Positions 1-11,557 of a DNA stretch of 34,676 nucleotides are shown here, piece by piece. The notes below the pieces were generated by a model, which did no database searches, was not told where the DNA came from, and saw nothing but the letters and a program-made list of their open reading frames with translations. Source of the stretch: Seison nebaliae. Taxonomy: Eukaryota > Rotifera > Pararotatoria > Seisonacea > Seisonidae. How positions within the stretch are numbered: the first letter of the stretch is position 1; every line of letters begins with the position of its first letter. The translations under genes were made by a program, and so were the position numbers. Where the stretch lies: contig JALJEE010002639.1 of NCBI GenBank assembly GCA_023231475.1, positions 1 to 34,676 on the forward strand. Reading direction: 5' to 3'.

Positions 1-221
1 TATTAGTTTTTCAGAAAATATTGAAAAATGAAGAACTCGAATATTGGAATAATATCAGAAGAATTTTATATTCCCCAACAGAAAATTAAAAAGATTAAAC
101 AATTTTAAAGAAAATAATTGTTTTGAAATAAATTGTGATAAAAGTAAATCAACTGCCAGATATCTATATACTGTGTTTTACTTATTTTCAATCAATAAAT
201 TTCAGAAAATCAAAGTCTGCA

Positions 222-283
222 TGGCTCTTTTGTTCGTGGCTCTTTTGTCCATGGCTCTTTTGTCTCGTGGCTCTTATGTCCTA
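222..283. repeat. Short tandem repeat, about 15-16 bp unit, four copies
   Basis: Four head-to-tail copies of a unit starting TGGCTCTTTTGT begin at 222, 237, 252 and 268. The spacer after the core varies slightly (ttcg, cca, ctcg, ccta). The fourth copy has one substitution in the core (CTCTTATGT). The unit is more GC-rich than its surroundings. No coding function is evident. Confidence 0.85.
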
Positions 284-1437
284 GACTCGTAGTTTTATGT
301 CAGAAATTATAAAATCAAATTAATTCTAATGTTAACGAGTCGTATATTGAGTGGAATTTTATAGGTTACTTTCGGGTTTACAAAGTTCGTTCTTGAAAGT
401 TACACTGAGACAGATTGGAGTATAATTGTTGTAAAAAGGAAGGAAGAGTTGATTCATAATCACCTTTTCCAGTATATGCATAATCAATGAATAATAATAT
501 TACATTGCCATTATTCTTCTTCTTATTATTGTCACCATCGTCATGATTACATTAATATCAAAATGTTCGGAATCGAAAATTTTTGTTGTGATGTTATTTG
601 TAGAAAGTAGAGATGGCATTTGGAAGATATTTATAAATTTTTCGATATTTGCATATCCTTTCATTCTTTTACAATTTACGATTAGAATCACTCGAAATTA
701 CTTTACTTTCATTGTGCTGATTGACCGATACCTGAATATTGAGAATAATTTTGTAAGTAAATTCCTGTATTTGATATTGGAAGAGAATTGGAATGTTAAT
801 GTGAATATGTATAGAAGTATTATCGACTGCATATGAAAATCATTCAATCGATCAGTGACCTCAAATTATGAAGAGCTGGATAGAGATAGTAGGAATAGTA
901 AATATTGAAATTAAAAAGGAAATAACAAGACGATCTGAGAGTTCGCTACAAAAAAGATCTACAATCAGATTATTATCTGATTTCCGTTTGAGGAGACATT
1001 GGGAAAATGTATTTCCGATTCGATTGAATAATATGAAATATCAGCTAATAGAATTTATGGGGAGATGAGTAGAATAATAAGAATGCTGGCTAAGGTAAAC
1101 ACGTGAGTGTGCTAGTCGTTCATTGCGTAACAGAATTAGAAACAGACGGAAAATCCGACCCTCCCATCAATAAAATAATTGGCTGGTGTTATGGAATTTT
1201 TCCATTATTACATTAAACAAGATTTATTATTCATAAACTAAACTAAGTTACTAAAGTGAACATATTAAAACAAATTAAATGACACTGAATCAATAAGTAA
1301 TAAGAAAATATTAAATGAACTTACATTTCTCAATTGTAATTATTAACAAATTCTATCTATCGTTCTTTGGTCCAAAATATAATAATTGATTATATATTGA
1401 AAAAAATTTTGTTTTTCCTTCATTACTATTATTATTG

Positions 1438-1470
1438 TCACCATCACCATCATCATCATCGTCATCATTG
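1438..1470. repeat. CAT/ATC trinucleotide simple repeat
   Basis: An imperfect ATC/CAT trinucleotide run lies in non-coding DNA. Similar runs recur at 6515-6548, 19851-19880 (GGT/GAT) and about 23516-23540 (GAT). The same trinucleotides also make Asp and His runs inside the genes of this window. Confidence 0.8.
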
Positions 1471-2841
1471 TATCACATTTTCCATTATTTATTAATTATA
1501 CACGTACATTTATATGTTTAGTGCATAAAATGAAAGAAAATCCTCTTCATTCTTCTTTTCGTTAGTTGCATCTCCACTTCAAACTCTAGTTACTCCCAAT
1601 ATTTTCTTCCCAAGCGACGGTAGCAAGCATGAACATTTCTCTTTATTTATTCTCCTTTTCGTGTGTTCACGTTCTTATTGATGTCCTGCTATTATCCTTC
1701 CCGTACTTTTGCTCAATTATTTGTAATTGTTGTTCTTCTATGTTTAGCGGAGACGACTATAACAAAGCACGGACTATTACGAGTAATGCGTCGAATCTTT
1801 TTATCACCATTAAGTAATTATTGCTGCTTTTTCCCTCCCTCGAATAACTTTTCTTCATTATCTCTCCGTAAGTTCTGAAGGTTGTGCTAACATAATTAAG
1901 ATAATATTGACGGTTTTGTCTGAGTTTCATCCAATTAATCCATTTCTTTCCGAAAAAACCTAAAACAAATATTAGATTATCTGTTAATTTACTGTCCAAA
2001 ATTTGAAGTAGCAAAATTTTAGTTTCAAGTTCAAAAGGGTTCTAATTCGAAAATCATCGCTTTTTCTTATTCGAGTATTTAATTATATGGTCATCTAATA
2101 AAATTTCAAACACAGAACATTTATAGAAATATTGGTAGAATCTAAAGGTATAAAAATGCAATTCATAATATATTTCAATTTCTCAGGGGAAGTTAAGTAA
2201 TGAAATTCCTTCCAATTACTATCAGTTTAAAAATTCCCCTCAATTTTCCAAAAATTCAATCATGTCATTGCACAATATATATATTTCAAAAATGTCAATC
2301 CAGTTGGTTTCAAACCAAAATTAGATGTATGAGATAATATATAAAATGATTATGAGAAAAATCAATATTGAATGAAAATTTTAGAATAATTGAAAAAATT
2401 CATGTTTGCACTGTATCGATTTGTAGAGAAATGAGAGTGAATTCTGAGTCTAAATATTCGAGAATTAGAATTTTATATTTTTATGTAATCAAAATCGTAG
2501 TAGTCCAAGGTTTATTATAGATACTTTCAATAAATCAATATAGAATAAGACATATTAGAATGATATTAACCCATCAGATTTTGTTCTGACTGGTCACTAA
2601 TAAATCAATTGTAACATATCGTTGTTAATTCTGTTGTGAGAAACGACATAGAATCATCAAAAAATAGGAAATGGAATGCAATAATTTCTAGGCATGTTGT
2701 TATAGTAATTGCAGTTGTTATAGTTATTAAAAGGATACTAAGAATGTCCAAATTTTCCTGATAAGTAAATCAATTTATTTTGTGTTAACGATTCCATAAA
2801 TACTTCTCTAAAAACGAGAGATTTTTTTTCAATTAGAACAG

Positions 2842-4554
2842 ATGTCATTGCATCCTTCAAGTCGTGCAATGGTTTCTGGTGCTATTGATGACGTCAATGT
2901 TGATCAGAATGAAGATCGGAAATTATCATATCAAGAAAAAATGGAATTGATATCTCAGGTAATGAAACCGTCAATGACTCCAGTTACACCCACATTCAAA
3001 ATGACTTGTTCCGATAGTGATGGTCTTCATCAAAAAGATATCAATTCCGAAGAATCGGCGTTTCTTCAAGCAAACGCTATTCCTGTTAGAAGGAAATCGA
3101 TAAATACTTTATTCAATTTAGCATCATCTAATCCGTCTGATAACATGCCTGATATGTCCTCACAATTCATTAAGTCGAATCGTGCCGAATCTCATCCAAC
3201 ACCGGTTAATGTCTCAATTAAAATTACAGAACATTTTGATCAAAAGCAACAACAGCAACCATCACCAACACAACAACAACAACAGCAACAACATTATCAT
3301 CCGCAACACCAACAACAATATCATCAGCAACACCAACAACCCCAACAACATCATTATAATCATGAACAACAATTTAAAAAGGAGAGACAAAAAATTTATC
3401 AACAGGAAATATTTTATGATGATTCATCGACAAATATACTGTTAAATGAAAAAGAACAGCAAATCATTTCTCAAAATGCAATAGCAAATAGAACAATTAC
3501 AGAGAATATTAATCGTTCCTCCATAAGTTCAATGTCGACGACCACTTCCTCAGAACTGTTACCGGTAAGTGATGATATTACTGAACTGAAATGTATTTTT
3601 GGTACCGCTTATTCATCAAAACAAAGTAATACGGAAAGTTGTAGAACGACATCCAATCATTCCTCCGGTTCTTTAACGCCACATCTTCTTGATATGGATG
3701 ATTTGAATATCGAAGATGATTTATATACATCTTCATCAATGATGAAATGTAATTCAAATCCAAATATTTCTTCAATCAATACAATTGCCAGGAAGTTATT
3801 ATTATTTACTGGTATCGATACTGGTCGACCCGATTGTGAAAGTTCAACCACCAGTCATAATTCGGTTATAAGTACGAAAGGACGTCATCAGAAGGAAAGA
3901 CGATCATCAAATTTTTTATCGCCACCAAAACGACAAAGTAGAAGGAAAAAATTGAAGAATCCAAAGAATACATCAACTGATTTAATAGAAAGTTTTCATA
4001 AAGATCAATTGTCATTTCCTTTGGTGAATAGCAATAAACGAAGACATTCAGCATTACCTCAAATCATTCTACAGGAACATGAATTCATTCCAAAGGATGG
4101 AACGAAATCCTTAAAGAATTTCGGAAAAACTGAATCTTTCCAATCAAATTCATCTTCAACATCTCAATGTACCGAGTCACCATCATCCGTTCGTAGTTCT
4201 CGATCTTCAAAGTTAGAACATCGAGTGTTACAACGTTTGAAGAAATTACAGGAAGAAGAAGAAGAAAAATCTTCGAAAATACGACCAAATTCTCGGTCAG
4301 TCAAGCAATCGAAACCATTATTTCCATCTGGTAAAATGCCGAAATCGAATGAAAATCGTGACGGGTCTCCTTCAAAAAGAGATAAATCCGAATATCGAAT
4401 TATTATCAAAGATGGCAAGAAGTTGAGAAGACGAAGAAAGACCCGAGAGTACCAATCTGAGAAATTGATTGAAAAAGGGCAAAGAAAATCGAAAAAGTCA
4501 TCGACTGGAGATGATGAGAGCAGAAAATGTGAAAAATATAAAAGAAAGAGTTAG
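2842..4554 (+). CDS. Unrecognised disordered, Gln/His-rich protein (570 aa)
   Basis: A 570-codon frame runs from an ATG at 2842 to TAG at 4552-4554. I do not recognise the product. The first 130 residues are Ser/Pro/Asp-rich with little predicted order. Residues about 134-178 form a Gln/His tract. Residues about 215-320 are Ser/Thr-rich with short acidic patches. The last third is strongly basic, with a short helical stretch (about 455-478) that runs into a Glu block and is followed by Arg/Lys clusters that could act as nuclear localisation signals. No membrane segment or signal peptide is visible. A T-rich, acceptor-like sequence directly before the ATG means this Met could be internal to a longer protein. 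The next frame, at 4693, is in the same reading frame and 138 bp away. The two may be one gene, but no intron with a good acceptor joins them. The length and codon content make coding likely; the function is unknown. Confidence 0.6.
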   Translation: MSLHPSSRAMVSGAIDDVNVDQNEDRKLSYQEKMELISQVMKPSMTPVTPTFKMTCSDSDGLHQKDINSEESAFLQANAIPVRRKSINTLFNLASSNPSDNMPDMSSQFIKSNRAESHPTPVNVSIKITEHFDQKQQQQPSPTQQQQQQQHYHPQHQQQYHQQHQQPQQHHYNHEQQFKKERQKIYQQEIFYDDSSTNILLNEKEQQIISQNAIANRTITENINRSSISSMSTTTSSELLPVSDDITELKCIFGTAYSSKQSNTESCRTTSNHSSGSLTPHLLDMDDLNIEDDLYTSSSMMKCNSNPNISSINTIARKLLLFTGIDTGRPDCESSTTSHNSVISTKGRHQKERRSSNFLSPPKRQSRRKKLKNPKNTSTDLIESFHKDQLSFPLVNSNKRRHSALPQIILQEHEFIPKDGTKSLKNFGKTESFQSNSSSTSQCTESPSSVRSSRSSKLEHRVLQRLKKLQEEEEEKSSKIRPNSRSVKQSKPLFPSGKMPKSNENRDGSPSKRDKSEYRIIIKDGKKLRRRRKTREYQSEKLIEKGQRKSKKSSTGDDESRKCEKYKRKS

Positions 4555-4692
4555 AAAATTAATTAATTTAATGATTCGTACGGAAGTACTGAGTAAAAGG
4601 AAAAAACGAAACATTCTCTCCAAAGTGAGAAAGGAAATTTACAGATAAATAAATTTAATAAAAATTTTACGAATTTTTTTGATTTCAAGAAA

Positions 4693-6057
4693 ATGAATAA
4701 TTTAAAAGTGAAGGAGGACGATCTTCTTTTCAACACTCCGAGAAAAATAATAACAGAGAAAAACTTATGTATTTCTCAGTTTTATTTTATTCAATCAACC
4801 GTAACTGACAGCAAAAGTCAGAATTCATTCTTTTCCAAATTTTATGACAGACAAAAGAAGACAAAGAAACAAATTCGCAAAAGTTTCGATAAATATTTCA
4901 AAAAGAATGATAAGATCCATCTGAACGATGAAATAGTTGATGGAAATGATGAAAAGTCAAATAAGTATATGTATTATGGAAAATCAGAAGGTTTTGCTAA
5001 TTTCAATGAATTGGAAGTTGGTGCAATGGAAAAGAATATTGATGGTGTAGAATCAGTGAAAAGTGAGGATAATGGAATAGAAAAACGGAAATCCGCGTTG
5101 AAATTATTCTCCACAATTAAAGTATTACAACGAATGAGAAAAAAGACGAATAATATTAGAGAACGAGTGAATAATGTTAGACACAGACCCACAATACCAA
5201 CCATTTATGAGATATCAGCAGATACAATTGAAAATTCAAAAGACACAAACATTTCACCGAAAAGTATTGATGAAAATGCGATTAAATTGCCATTCAATTT
5301 CTTCTATCAAAATTCACCTTCATATCGTCGGTATTTGGAAGAAATTGTGGTAGATGATGAAGAGATATTGGACAATCAGCATCATGATATTGAGAGTGCC
5401 AGTGATAGCGAAGATGATAGTGGCGATAAGAAATCTAATAAAGAACAGAAAGATTTCAATTTCCTACAAACAACATCGATAACTGATAATGAAAAGACAG
5501 AAATGTTGTCCAATCCTCTACATTTCTGCACTCCACCATTACCACCAAAACAATTTTTTATAGACGTTCAAAAGCGAGCGCATACCATGAAAGTGAAACA
5601 ATCAGAAAAAACGATTGTTCAAGAGCATTTGGTGAGGAAGAATTCGATGTCAAAAAAGAATGTGGCGAATAGATTTTCGTTCAGACAAACAATTGATGTG
5701 CTCCATCGAAAAAAATGGAAAAGTGAACGATGTCGTAAGGAGAGGAATGATTTCCAAACTGTCGTTGAAAATTGTCTTAATGAATCGAAGTATAATAAGG
5801 AAAGAAAATGGCAGACGATAAAAATTCAAAGAAAGACTGATAATTATAATATGGATTCATATAAGAATAATGTCATAAATAATTATAATATATTCAACGA
5901 ACAGAATGAAGGAATGAAAGATACAATTCGTCACAATAACGAAGATGTTGGTGGGAACGAAGACAGAAGTGATGATGGTGATTTAACATTACAACCGATG
6001 GAAGTGCAAGAAAAAGAAACTGTAAAAGAAAGTTTGTGGAATGATTTCCGAAATTAA
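4693..6057 (+). CDS. Unrecognised charged, Lys/Asp/Glu-rich protein (454 aa)
   Basis: A 454-codon frame starts at the ATG at 4693 and ends with TAA at 6055-6057. The protein is highly charged and probably mostly disordered. Lys/Arg-rich segments (residues about 50-75 and 150-175) alternate with an acidic Asp/Glu/Ser block near residues 215-250. A short Pro-rich stretch, TPPLPPKQ, lies near residue 282 and could be an SH3-type ligand; that is inference. There is no signal peptide or membrane helix. The frame stays open for 32 codons upstream of this ATG, back to a TAA at 4594-4596, and matches the frame of the gene ending at 4554. It may therefore be the 3' part of the same transcription unit. 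I recognise no family, and lineage-specific rapid evolution is likely. Confidence 0.5.
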   Translation: MNNLKVKEDDLLFNTPRKIITEKNLCISQFYFIQSTVTDSKSQNSFFSKFYDRQKKTKKQIRKSFDKYFKKNDKIHLNDEIVDGNDEKSNKYMYYGKSEGFANFNELEVGAMEKNIDGVESVKSEDNGIEKRKSALKLFSTIKVLQRMRKKTNNIRERVNNVRHRPTIPTIYEISADTIENSKDTNISPKSIDENAIKLPFNFFYQNSPSYRRYLEEIVVDDEEILDNQHHDIESASDSEDDSGDKKSNKEQKDFNFLQTTSITDNEKTEMLSNPLHFCTPPLPPKQFFIDVQKRAHTMKVKQSEKTIVQEHLVRKNSMSKKNVANRFSFRQTIDVLHRKKWKSERCRKERNDFQTVVENCLNESKYNKERKWQTIKIQRKTDNYNMDSYKNNVINNYNIFNEQNEGMKDTIRHNNEDVGGNEDRSDDGDLTLQPMEVQEKETVKESLWNDFRN

Positions 6058-9049
6058 AATTTTGAAGTTTTTTTTCTCAATTATGTTGTTGGTGAGGAGG
6101 AAAGTATATATAGTTTGGATAAGTTTATTCCTGTCTCACTGATTATTCTTTTCAGGTCATATAATGTATTTTTAAGTAAAAAATTTAAAAATTTAGAAAT
6201 CTTGGATATGAATTGATTTATCATAATTAATATGAATAGTTCCAGAATACGAGTGATTATTAGTTGAACAATTTGGAAAGATTTTGCACGACATTCACAT
6301 ACAATCATTATAAGAATTACACATAAGTCTTATTAAAATTCTTTTTAATGATAAGACTCCAGAGATATGGTATATGATATTTCTCTAGATAATAATGGAA
6401 CTGACAGAAGCGGAATTGAAACTACTGCTCAGGTAGCTGAGATAAATTGAAATCTATTGATGCACAAAGATGGACATGCGCATGCCATGCAATTTTTGAT
6501 TATACGATGCTCACAATCATCATCGTCGTCGTCATCATCATCATCATTCCCATTCATCTTTCATTTGAGATATATTTTTTAAAAGCATTATTATTATCAT
6601 TATTATTATTCGCTAAGTTTACCGAAAATTTTGTGTAGTCTGTTACGAAATGATATTGTAATTTTTCATTCCTGCTCCTTCGATTAGTATTCTTCCCTTT
6701 CAATACTTCTTCTTTTACACTTGATCTCTCACTAATCATCTTAATTGAATTAATTTTATCTAATGTATTTGAGTAAACTAATAAGTAAGGATATTTGTTA
6801 TTCAATATTTGTTACTCTTTCATGTTGATATATCATTAATAATGACAGATATGTTTTCTTTCGTTTATGGGAAGAACGGAGGAAAAATTGAGAAGGAGAA
6901 TGTTGATGGAATCGAAAAACAATTTCTCATTTTTGATTCTCTTAATGTCTCTCTAGTTCCTCTAAGTTGCTATTACAATTTATTATGTAATAAATCTATT
7001 TCAATGTAAGTTATTGCAACGTTTCATTGTCAAATAGGACTATCTATTGTGGCGCATGATTAAACATTCGAATATAATCATTTGTGTATATTGTGACAAT
7101 TGGCGAATATTTTCGTTCGTCGTTTTAATTCGAAAACAAAACGATTCGAAATAAAATGAAACTAATGTACTAAGATGATGATGTATTGGGAGAAAATGAA
7201 TTAGAAAGGAAATAAATCGATAAATGAAAAGAGAATTATTACAATCGACACACGTACATACCAATCGAGTGGTCGATATTATTATACGCTTTCGTCCCAT
7301 ATTTCCTCCATGTAACTAGTCATTGAAAATCACTCATTTAATTTACATATTCAACACCAATCATTCTAATACTTTAACGATTCGCATATGGGGAAATTTT
7401 CGATTCCCTCAACTATTGTTGATATAACGTCGAACATTCTTTTTTATTTTCTTCAATAATTATTTTTTCTGTTAATCATATCAATATCTATTCGTATACG
7501 GTCCAAAAGGAGACATATGACACACAGGATTATATTGAAGAAAATGAATTGTGTAAGAGATAAATGCTGTATCTGAGGTGACTGCTCGTCGTCATATGTC
7601 GTACGTTCTGCACAGTTAATGCACATTGAGTTATACTATGTGTATATTTCTCACTTGTCTATTCGATCTACATATACAGATCATTCATATGTACATTAGT
7701 TCGTTTGTTCTTTGATATAAATAGAGAATTATAGAAATTTCTTTTAACTTCAACAATATTTTCTTTAAATATTCTTAGAAAAAGAAGAAACTGTTGCTCC
7801 TTTATACGTTGGAGTCTTCTTAAATAAATGTTATTTCGTTTCCGAATAAATTTCATATGAAATCATTATCGTTACGTTTCATCGAAATGATAATTATTGA
7901 CATAGAATTAAATAATTTTCATCTGAAAAATTAAAAGAATAATAATAAATCATATATTCATAATGGTGGATGTATAGAAATTTCTGAAAATTAACGGTTT
8001 ATTAAATCGAAAAAAATTGAGACATTTTACTTCGTGCAAAGAATCACCTCTATTATCGGTCTCTTAGGACACTCATGTAGAGAGGACGAGGAATTATATA
8101 CAAACGTACAGATGTATCTTATGTAATTTAATTAATTATCATGTAAGAGAAATAATCCAACTTTTAGTTAAAGGAGAAAATTGTACGAAAATGTCAATGA
8201 TTGCCAATGCAACATTAACAGAAAGCGAAAATAATTGAAAGTGAAAAGGGAAACAAGTAAATAATTTATAAAAAAAATTTTAGCGAATGATGCAATTTCA
8301 TTTCGTTACATGAATATTTATCTTCCGTTCATGCTCTCATCTTTCAGTTAGATTTCGTTTCCCATTCCATCTCAACATCCACTATTTTCTTTTAATATCT
8401 TCCTGTGTTACGCCTGTCAAGTTCTAGTGAAAATAGAAGAAACTTAAGGTTTTCCTCATTTTGTTTATTCATTCTCAAATCTTCTCAATCTTCCATCGAC
8501 ACATCATCGGCGTGTCAGTTGCGACACCTCCCGAACATTCTATAATTTGCGTGGAATGTTTGTCATTCAACAACTCGTCGTCATATCATTATATTGTTAT
8601 GCGTGGGAATTGTGCAATACTCTTCCTTTCCATACCAGATGTGTAGCGAAGCTTTCTTTTATTTTAACTCCATTTCCTCTACAGTTTGTTGAACATCAAT
8701 TTATTTATGATAATGATAAAAGATAGAGTGGAAGAGAATGTATTAATGATAAGCATGGGAATGATAATAATCATGAAAATTTAATGACCTTCATAATTCT
8801 TATTTCTACATTTTACTTTTATTTTGATTTAGCAAGCATAAAGATAAATTGAGAGTTTGGTGGATATAGGTAGGACGAGTGTGCAAAATTTTGTTTCTTC
8901 AAATTGCTTCTAATTTTTCCTCAACAGTTTTATTACCTGAAAAATTAAATTAAAGATAATTTTAGAACAAATATTAACCATTTCTTTTTTTTATCATAAA
9001 ATTTTCCTTAAAAATTAATGATCTTTCTCTCGTTACAATTCGTGATTAG
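6058..9049. other. Non-coding stretch before the Rab27 coding exons
   Basis: I see no supportable gene in about 3 kb. Small open frames (at most 86 codons on either strand) lack motifs and look like chance frames. There is a CAT/CGT trinucleotide run at about 6515-6548. A pyrimidine-rich run (tctttctctcg, about 9021-9031) followed by GATTAG at 9044-9049 is a probable splice acceptor for the first visible Rab27 exon. At least one 5' exon with the true start, and the promoter, should therefore lie in this stretch or further upstream. I could not place it. Confidence 0.5.
6515..6548. repeat. CAT/CGT trinucleotide simple repeat
   Basis: An imperfect run of ATC, GTC and CAT triplets lies in non-coding DNA. 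It is of the same class as the run at 1438-1470 and probably a microsatellite. Confidence 0.8.
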
Positions 9050-10748
9050 ATAATAGTTCAACATCGGCAAAAGAAGCCGTTGCTGAAAATTGTAATTTTC
9101 AGAATAAAGAAATAGTTCAAAATCAAATAAATTCCGTTCAACATCCTTCAAATCCGTCGATCGATATTGTTGACGGAACAACTTTGAAAAGAAATTCCTT
9201 CCAAGACGACCAGGATACGGGAATTGATTCACAATCTAGTCTTACCACAGCTGATGATATTACTAACCTAAAATTATTATCGACCGATCAACCAGATCTC
9301 TATTCTTTCGTTAATATCCCTCAACCACACCAATATCAACCACCAGACCATCACCAACAACAACAATTGACAGAAGAACCGTTGTTAGATTTTAATACTA
9401 ATCAACTACCTACCAATACATTGAATCATCATCAAAATTTATTTAGTAGTCAAAACAATAATATCAAAAATAATTATTATGGAAATTGGTCAACTGATTT
9501 GTACCAGAAAAATCTAACGGGAACACATTCAATACAACCACCAATAACATCTACTTATTCTGTGGAGAATTCAAATAACAATATTAATATCAGTACACAA
9601 AACAACAATAATTATTGGAATCATTCTCAATTAACTGACTATAATAATAATAATAATAACGACAACAACATCAACAATAATAATAACATCAATAATAATA
9701 ATTCTTATTTTTCAAGAAATTCACTAACAAATTCTTTCCATAACGCCTCTCATAAATATTCTGATAAGTGGATGATTAAGACGATGCATGGTCCTAATGG
9801 TTCTACAATCACAACAAGCAATAACAACAATAGCACAGATTATGATTATCTAATCAAATTTCTTGCATTAGGTTCCACATTTCAATATTTTTCAACTCAT
9901 TCTATAATTTCTAATATAGGAGATAGTGGCGTAGGTAAGACGACGTTCTTATTTCGTTATACTGATGGTATTTTCAATAATAAATTCATTTCAACTGTTG
10001 GAATTGACTTTCGAGAAAAGCGAATCGTTAGAATAATGTAGATTGTAGAAATATATTTTTTCCTTTTAAAGACTTATCAACCACCAGGCTCTAATTTTCG
10101 GCAGCAACGTATCCACCTCCAATTATGGGACACAGCTGGACAAGAAAGGTTAATATTGACATTTGGATAGATAATTTGTTCTCTTTTGAAATTTGTGGAG
10201 ATTTATTAATAGAAGATTTTAGCGGTAATAGACACTGAAAAATTTCTTTGAGAAATTTCATAAACAATATAATATTTAACAATTTATTAACAAAAACATG
10301 TCGATTAATTTTTCCATATGCTTTTTTGCATAGATTTCGTTCCTTAACAACGGCCTTTTTCCGAGATGCCATGGGTTTCATTTTGATGTTTGATTTGACA
10401 TCAGAATCTTCTTTCCGCAATATCGAAAATTGGCTCCAACAACTCCAGACGCATGCTTATTGCGAAGACCCGGATATCGTACTTTGTGGAAATAAAGCTG
10501 ATCTTGATAGTAAGCGGGTAATCGATAGCTCGGTCGCTCAAGCTTGGGCTGAACGACGGGGAATTCCTTATTTCGAGACAAGTGCTGCGACCGGTCAAAA
10601 AGTAAATGACTCAATTTGTTGTTTATTGGAACAAGTGATGAATCGGATGGAACGGACAGTTGATAAGAGTGTTTTTCCGATCCGCTCAAATTCGGCATTG
10701 GAACTTGATCCAAACGCCGGTGGAAATCGATACAATTGCTCATGTTAG
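9050..10748 (+). CDS. Rab27: Rab27 small GTPase with long Asn/Gln-rich N-terminal extension (5' end unresolved)
   Basis: Rab27 is a membrane-bound small GTPase that tethers and docks secretory granules and exosome-forming organelles by recruiting Slp/granuphilin-type and Munc13-4-type effectors. Exons: about 9050-9871, 9920-10026, 10072-10148 and 10334-10748; all phases match. Visible motifs are P-loop GDSGVGKT, switch region [31 protein letters not shown] and ETSA, plus a C-terminal CSC for double prenylation. The [12 protein letters not shown] start of the fold, the insert before [11 protein letters not shown] and the [15 protein letters not shown] stretch are diagnostic for Rab27 rather than Rab3 or Rab26. 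The first in-frame ATG is at 9772 and would give 232 residues, close to the usual 220. However, the frame is open back to 9046, codes for about 240 Asn/Gln/His-rich residues with no Met, and begins at an acceptor-like TAG, so a longer protein is likely. The 48 bp first intron is in frame and has no stop, so it could easily be mistaken for coding sequence. Confidence 0.93.
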
Positions 10749-11557
10749 TTCAAAAAAAAACGAAATGGAAATGAAATAAAAGAAAAACGAAATAAATAAA
10801 ATCACATGCGAATGAGTATAATAAAACACCTTTATCTATTTTTTTTAAGTTTATGCATATCAACAAATTCTTCAACAGATTCTTCTCCTCTTCTTAATGT
10901 ATCACATCAATTTCCTAATCTTTACATACACACTAATACATAATAATTATTTATATATAAGTTATAATGAATTAGAAAAGTCTCTAATTTAATATTCAAT
11001 ATTTTTTCTATTATTTTCATTTAATATTATTGTGAAGAATTCTGAATATATAAATATTAATTGATAAATCTTTTTCATTTCGATGCGAAATTCTCATTAA
11101 CTCTAAAATCTCATGAGATCACAAGAAATTTTAATCAGTTAGATTCCAAAAGACCTAAATAAGTTAATATTTCTATAATTTCATCAAATAAGTTCCAACT
11201 TCTTTTAAATAAGATATAATTATAAACATATTCGAAAAAGTAAAAAATAAGTTGTTGTGAGGGACATGTATTATACAATCATTATTATCCTATCTTATAC
11301 ACAATACATACCAAGTATAAAATGACGTCCGGGAGTTAAGAAATGATCTTATTTTATTTTCTAATTTTGACTCAACAAATTTTATAGGAACAAAAAAGTT
11401 GAAAAAATGAATCGGAACATATCATAGAAATCGATTGGTAATTTTGTTCGTTAACTCCATAACGTAACTCTATATTCGACGATCATATCAGACAGTCTTC
11501 TTATTATTCAACTGACAAATGTTTGTCATAACCACCATAATAATTATATGACGAATA
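10749..11557. other. Rab27 3' region and spacer
   Basis: This is AT-rich with no gene seen. Candidate AATAAA polyadenylation signals for Rab27 lie at 10775-10780, 10791-10800 (overlapping pair) and 10820-10825, within 80 bp of the stop codon. The rest separates Rab27 from the oppositely oriented gene ending at 11558, so the two genes converge. Confidence 0.6.

Larger units (their letters stand above)
1..2841. other. No supportable gene
   Basis: This stretch is AT-rich and broken by stops in all frames. The longest open frames are under 100 codons, have no recognisable motif and are rich in Phe, Ile, Leu and Tyr, as expected when AT-rich non-coding DNA is translated. It holds a short tandem repeat (222-283), an ATC/CAT simple repeat (1438-1470) and homopolymer runs. 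Its right edge, a T-rich run followed by aattagaacag just before the ATG at 2842, resembles a splice acceptor, so an upstream non-coding or short coding exon of the next gene may lie here. Confidence 0.6.

Noticed and set aside
543-836. A 97-codon plus-strand frame near the left edge
   Set aside because: It is rich in Ile, Phe and Asn with no motif, as expected by chance in AT-rich DNA.
10378-10743. A 121-codon minus-strand frame across the last Rab27 exon
   Set aside because: It is antisense to a highly conserved GTPase exon and has no independent support.
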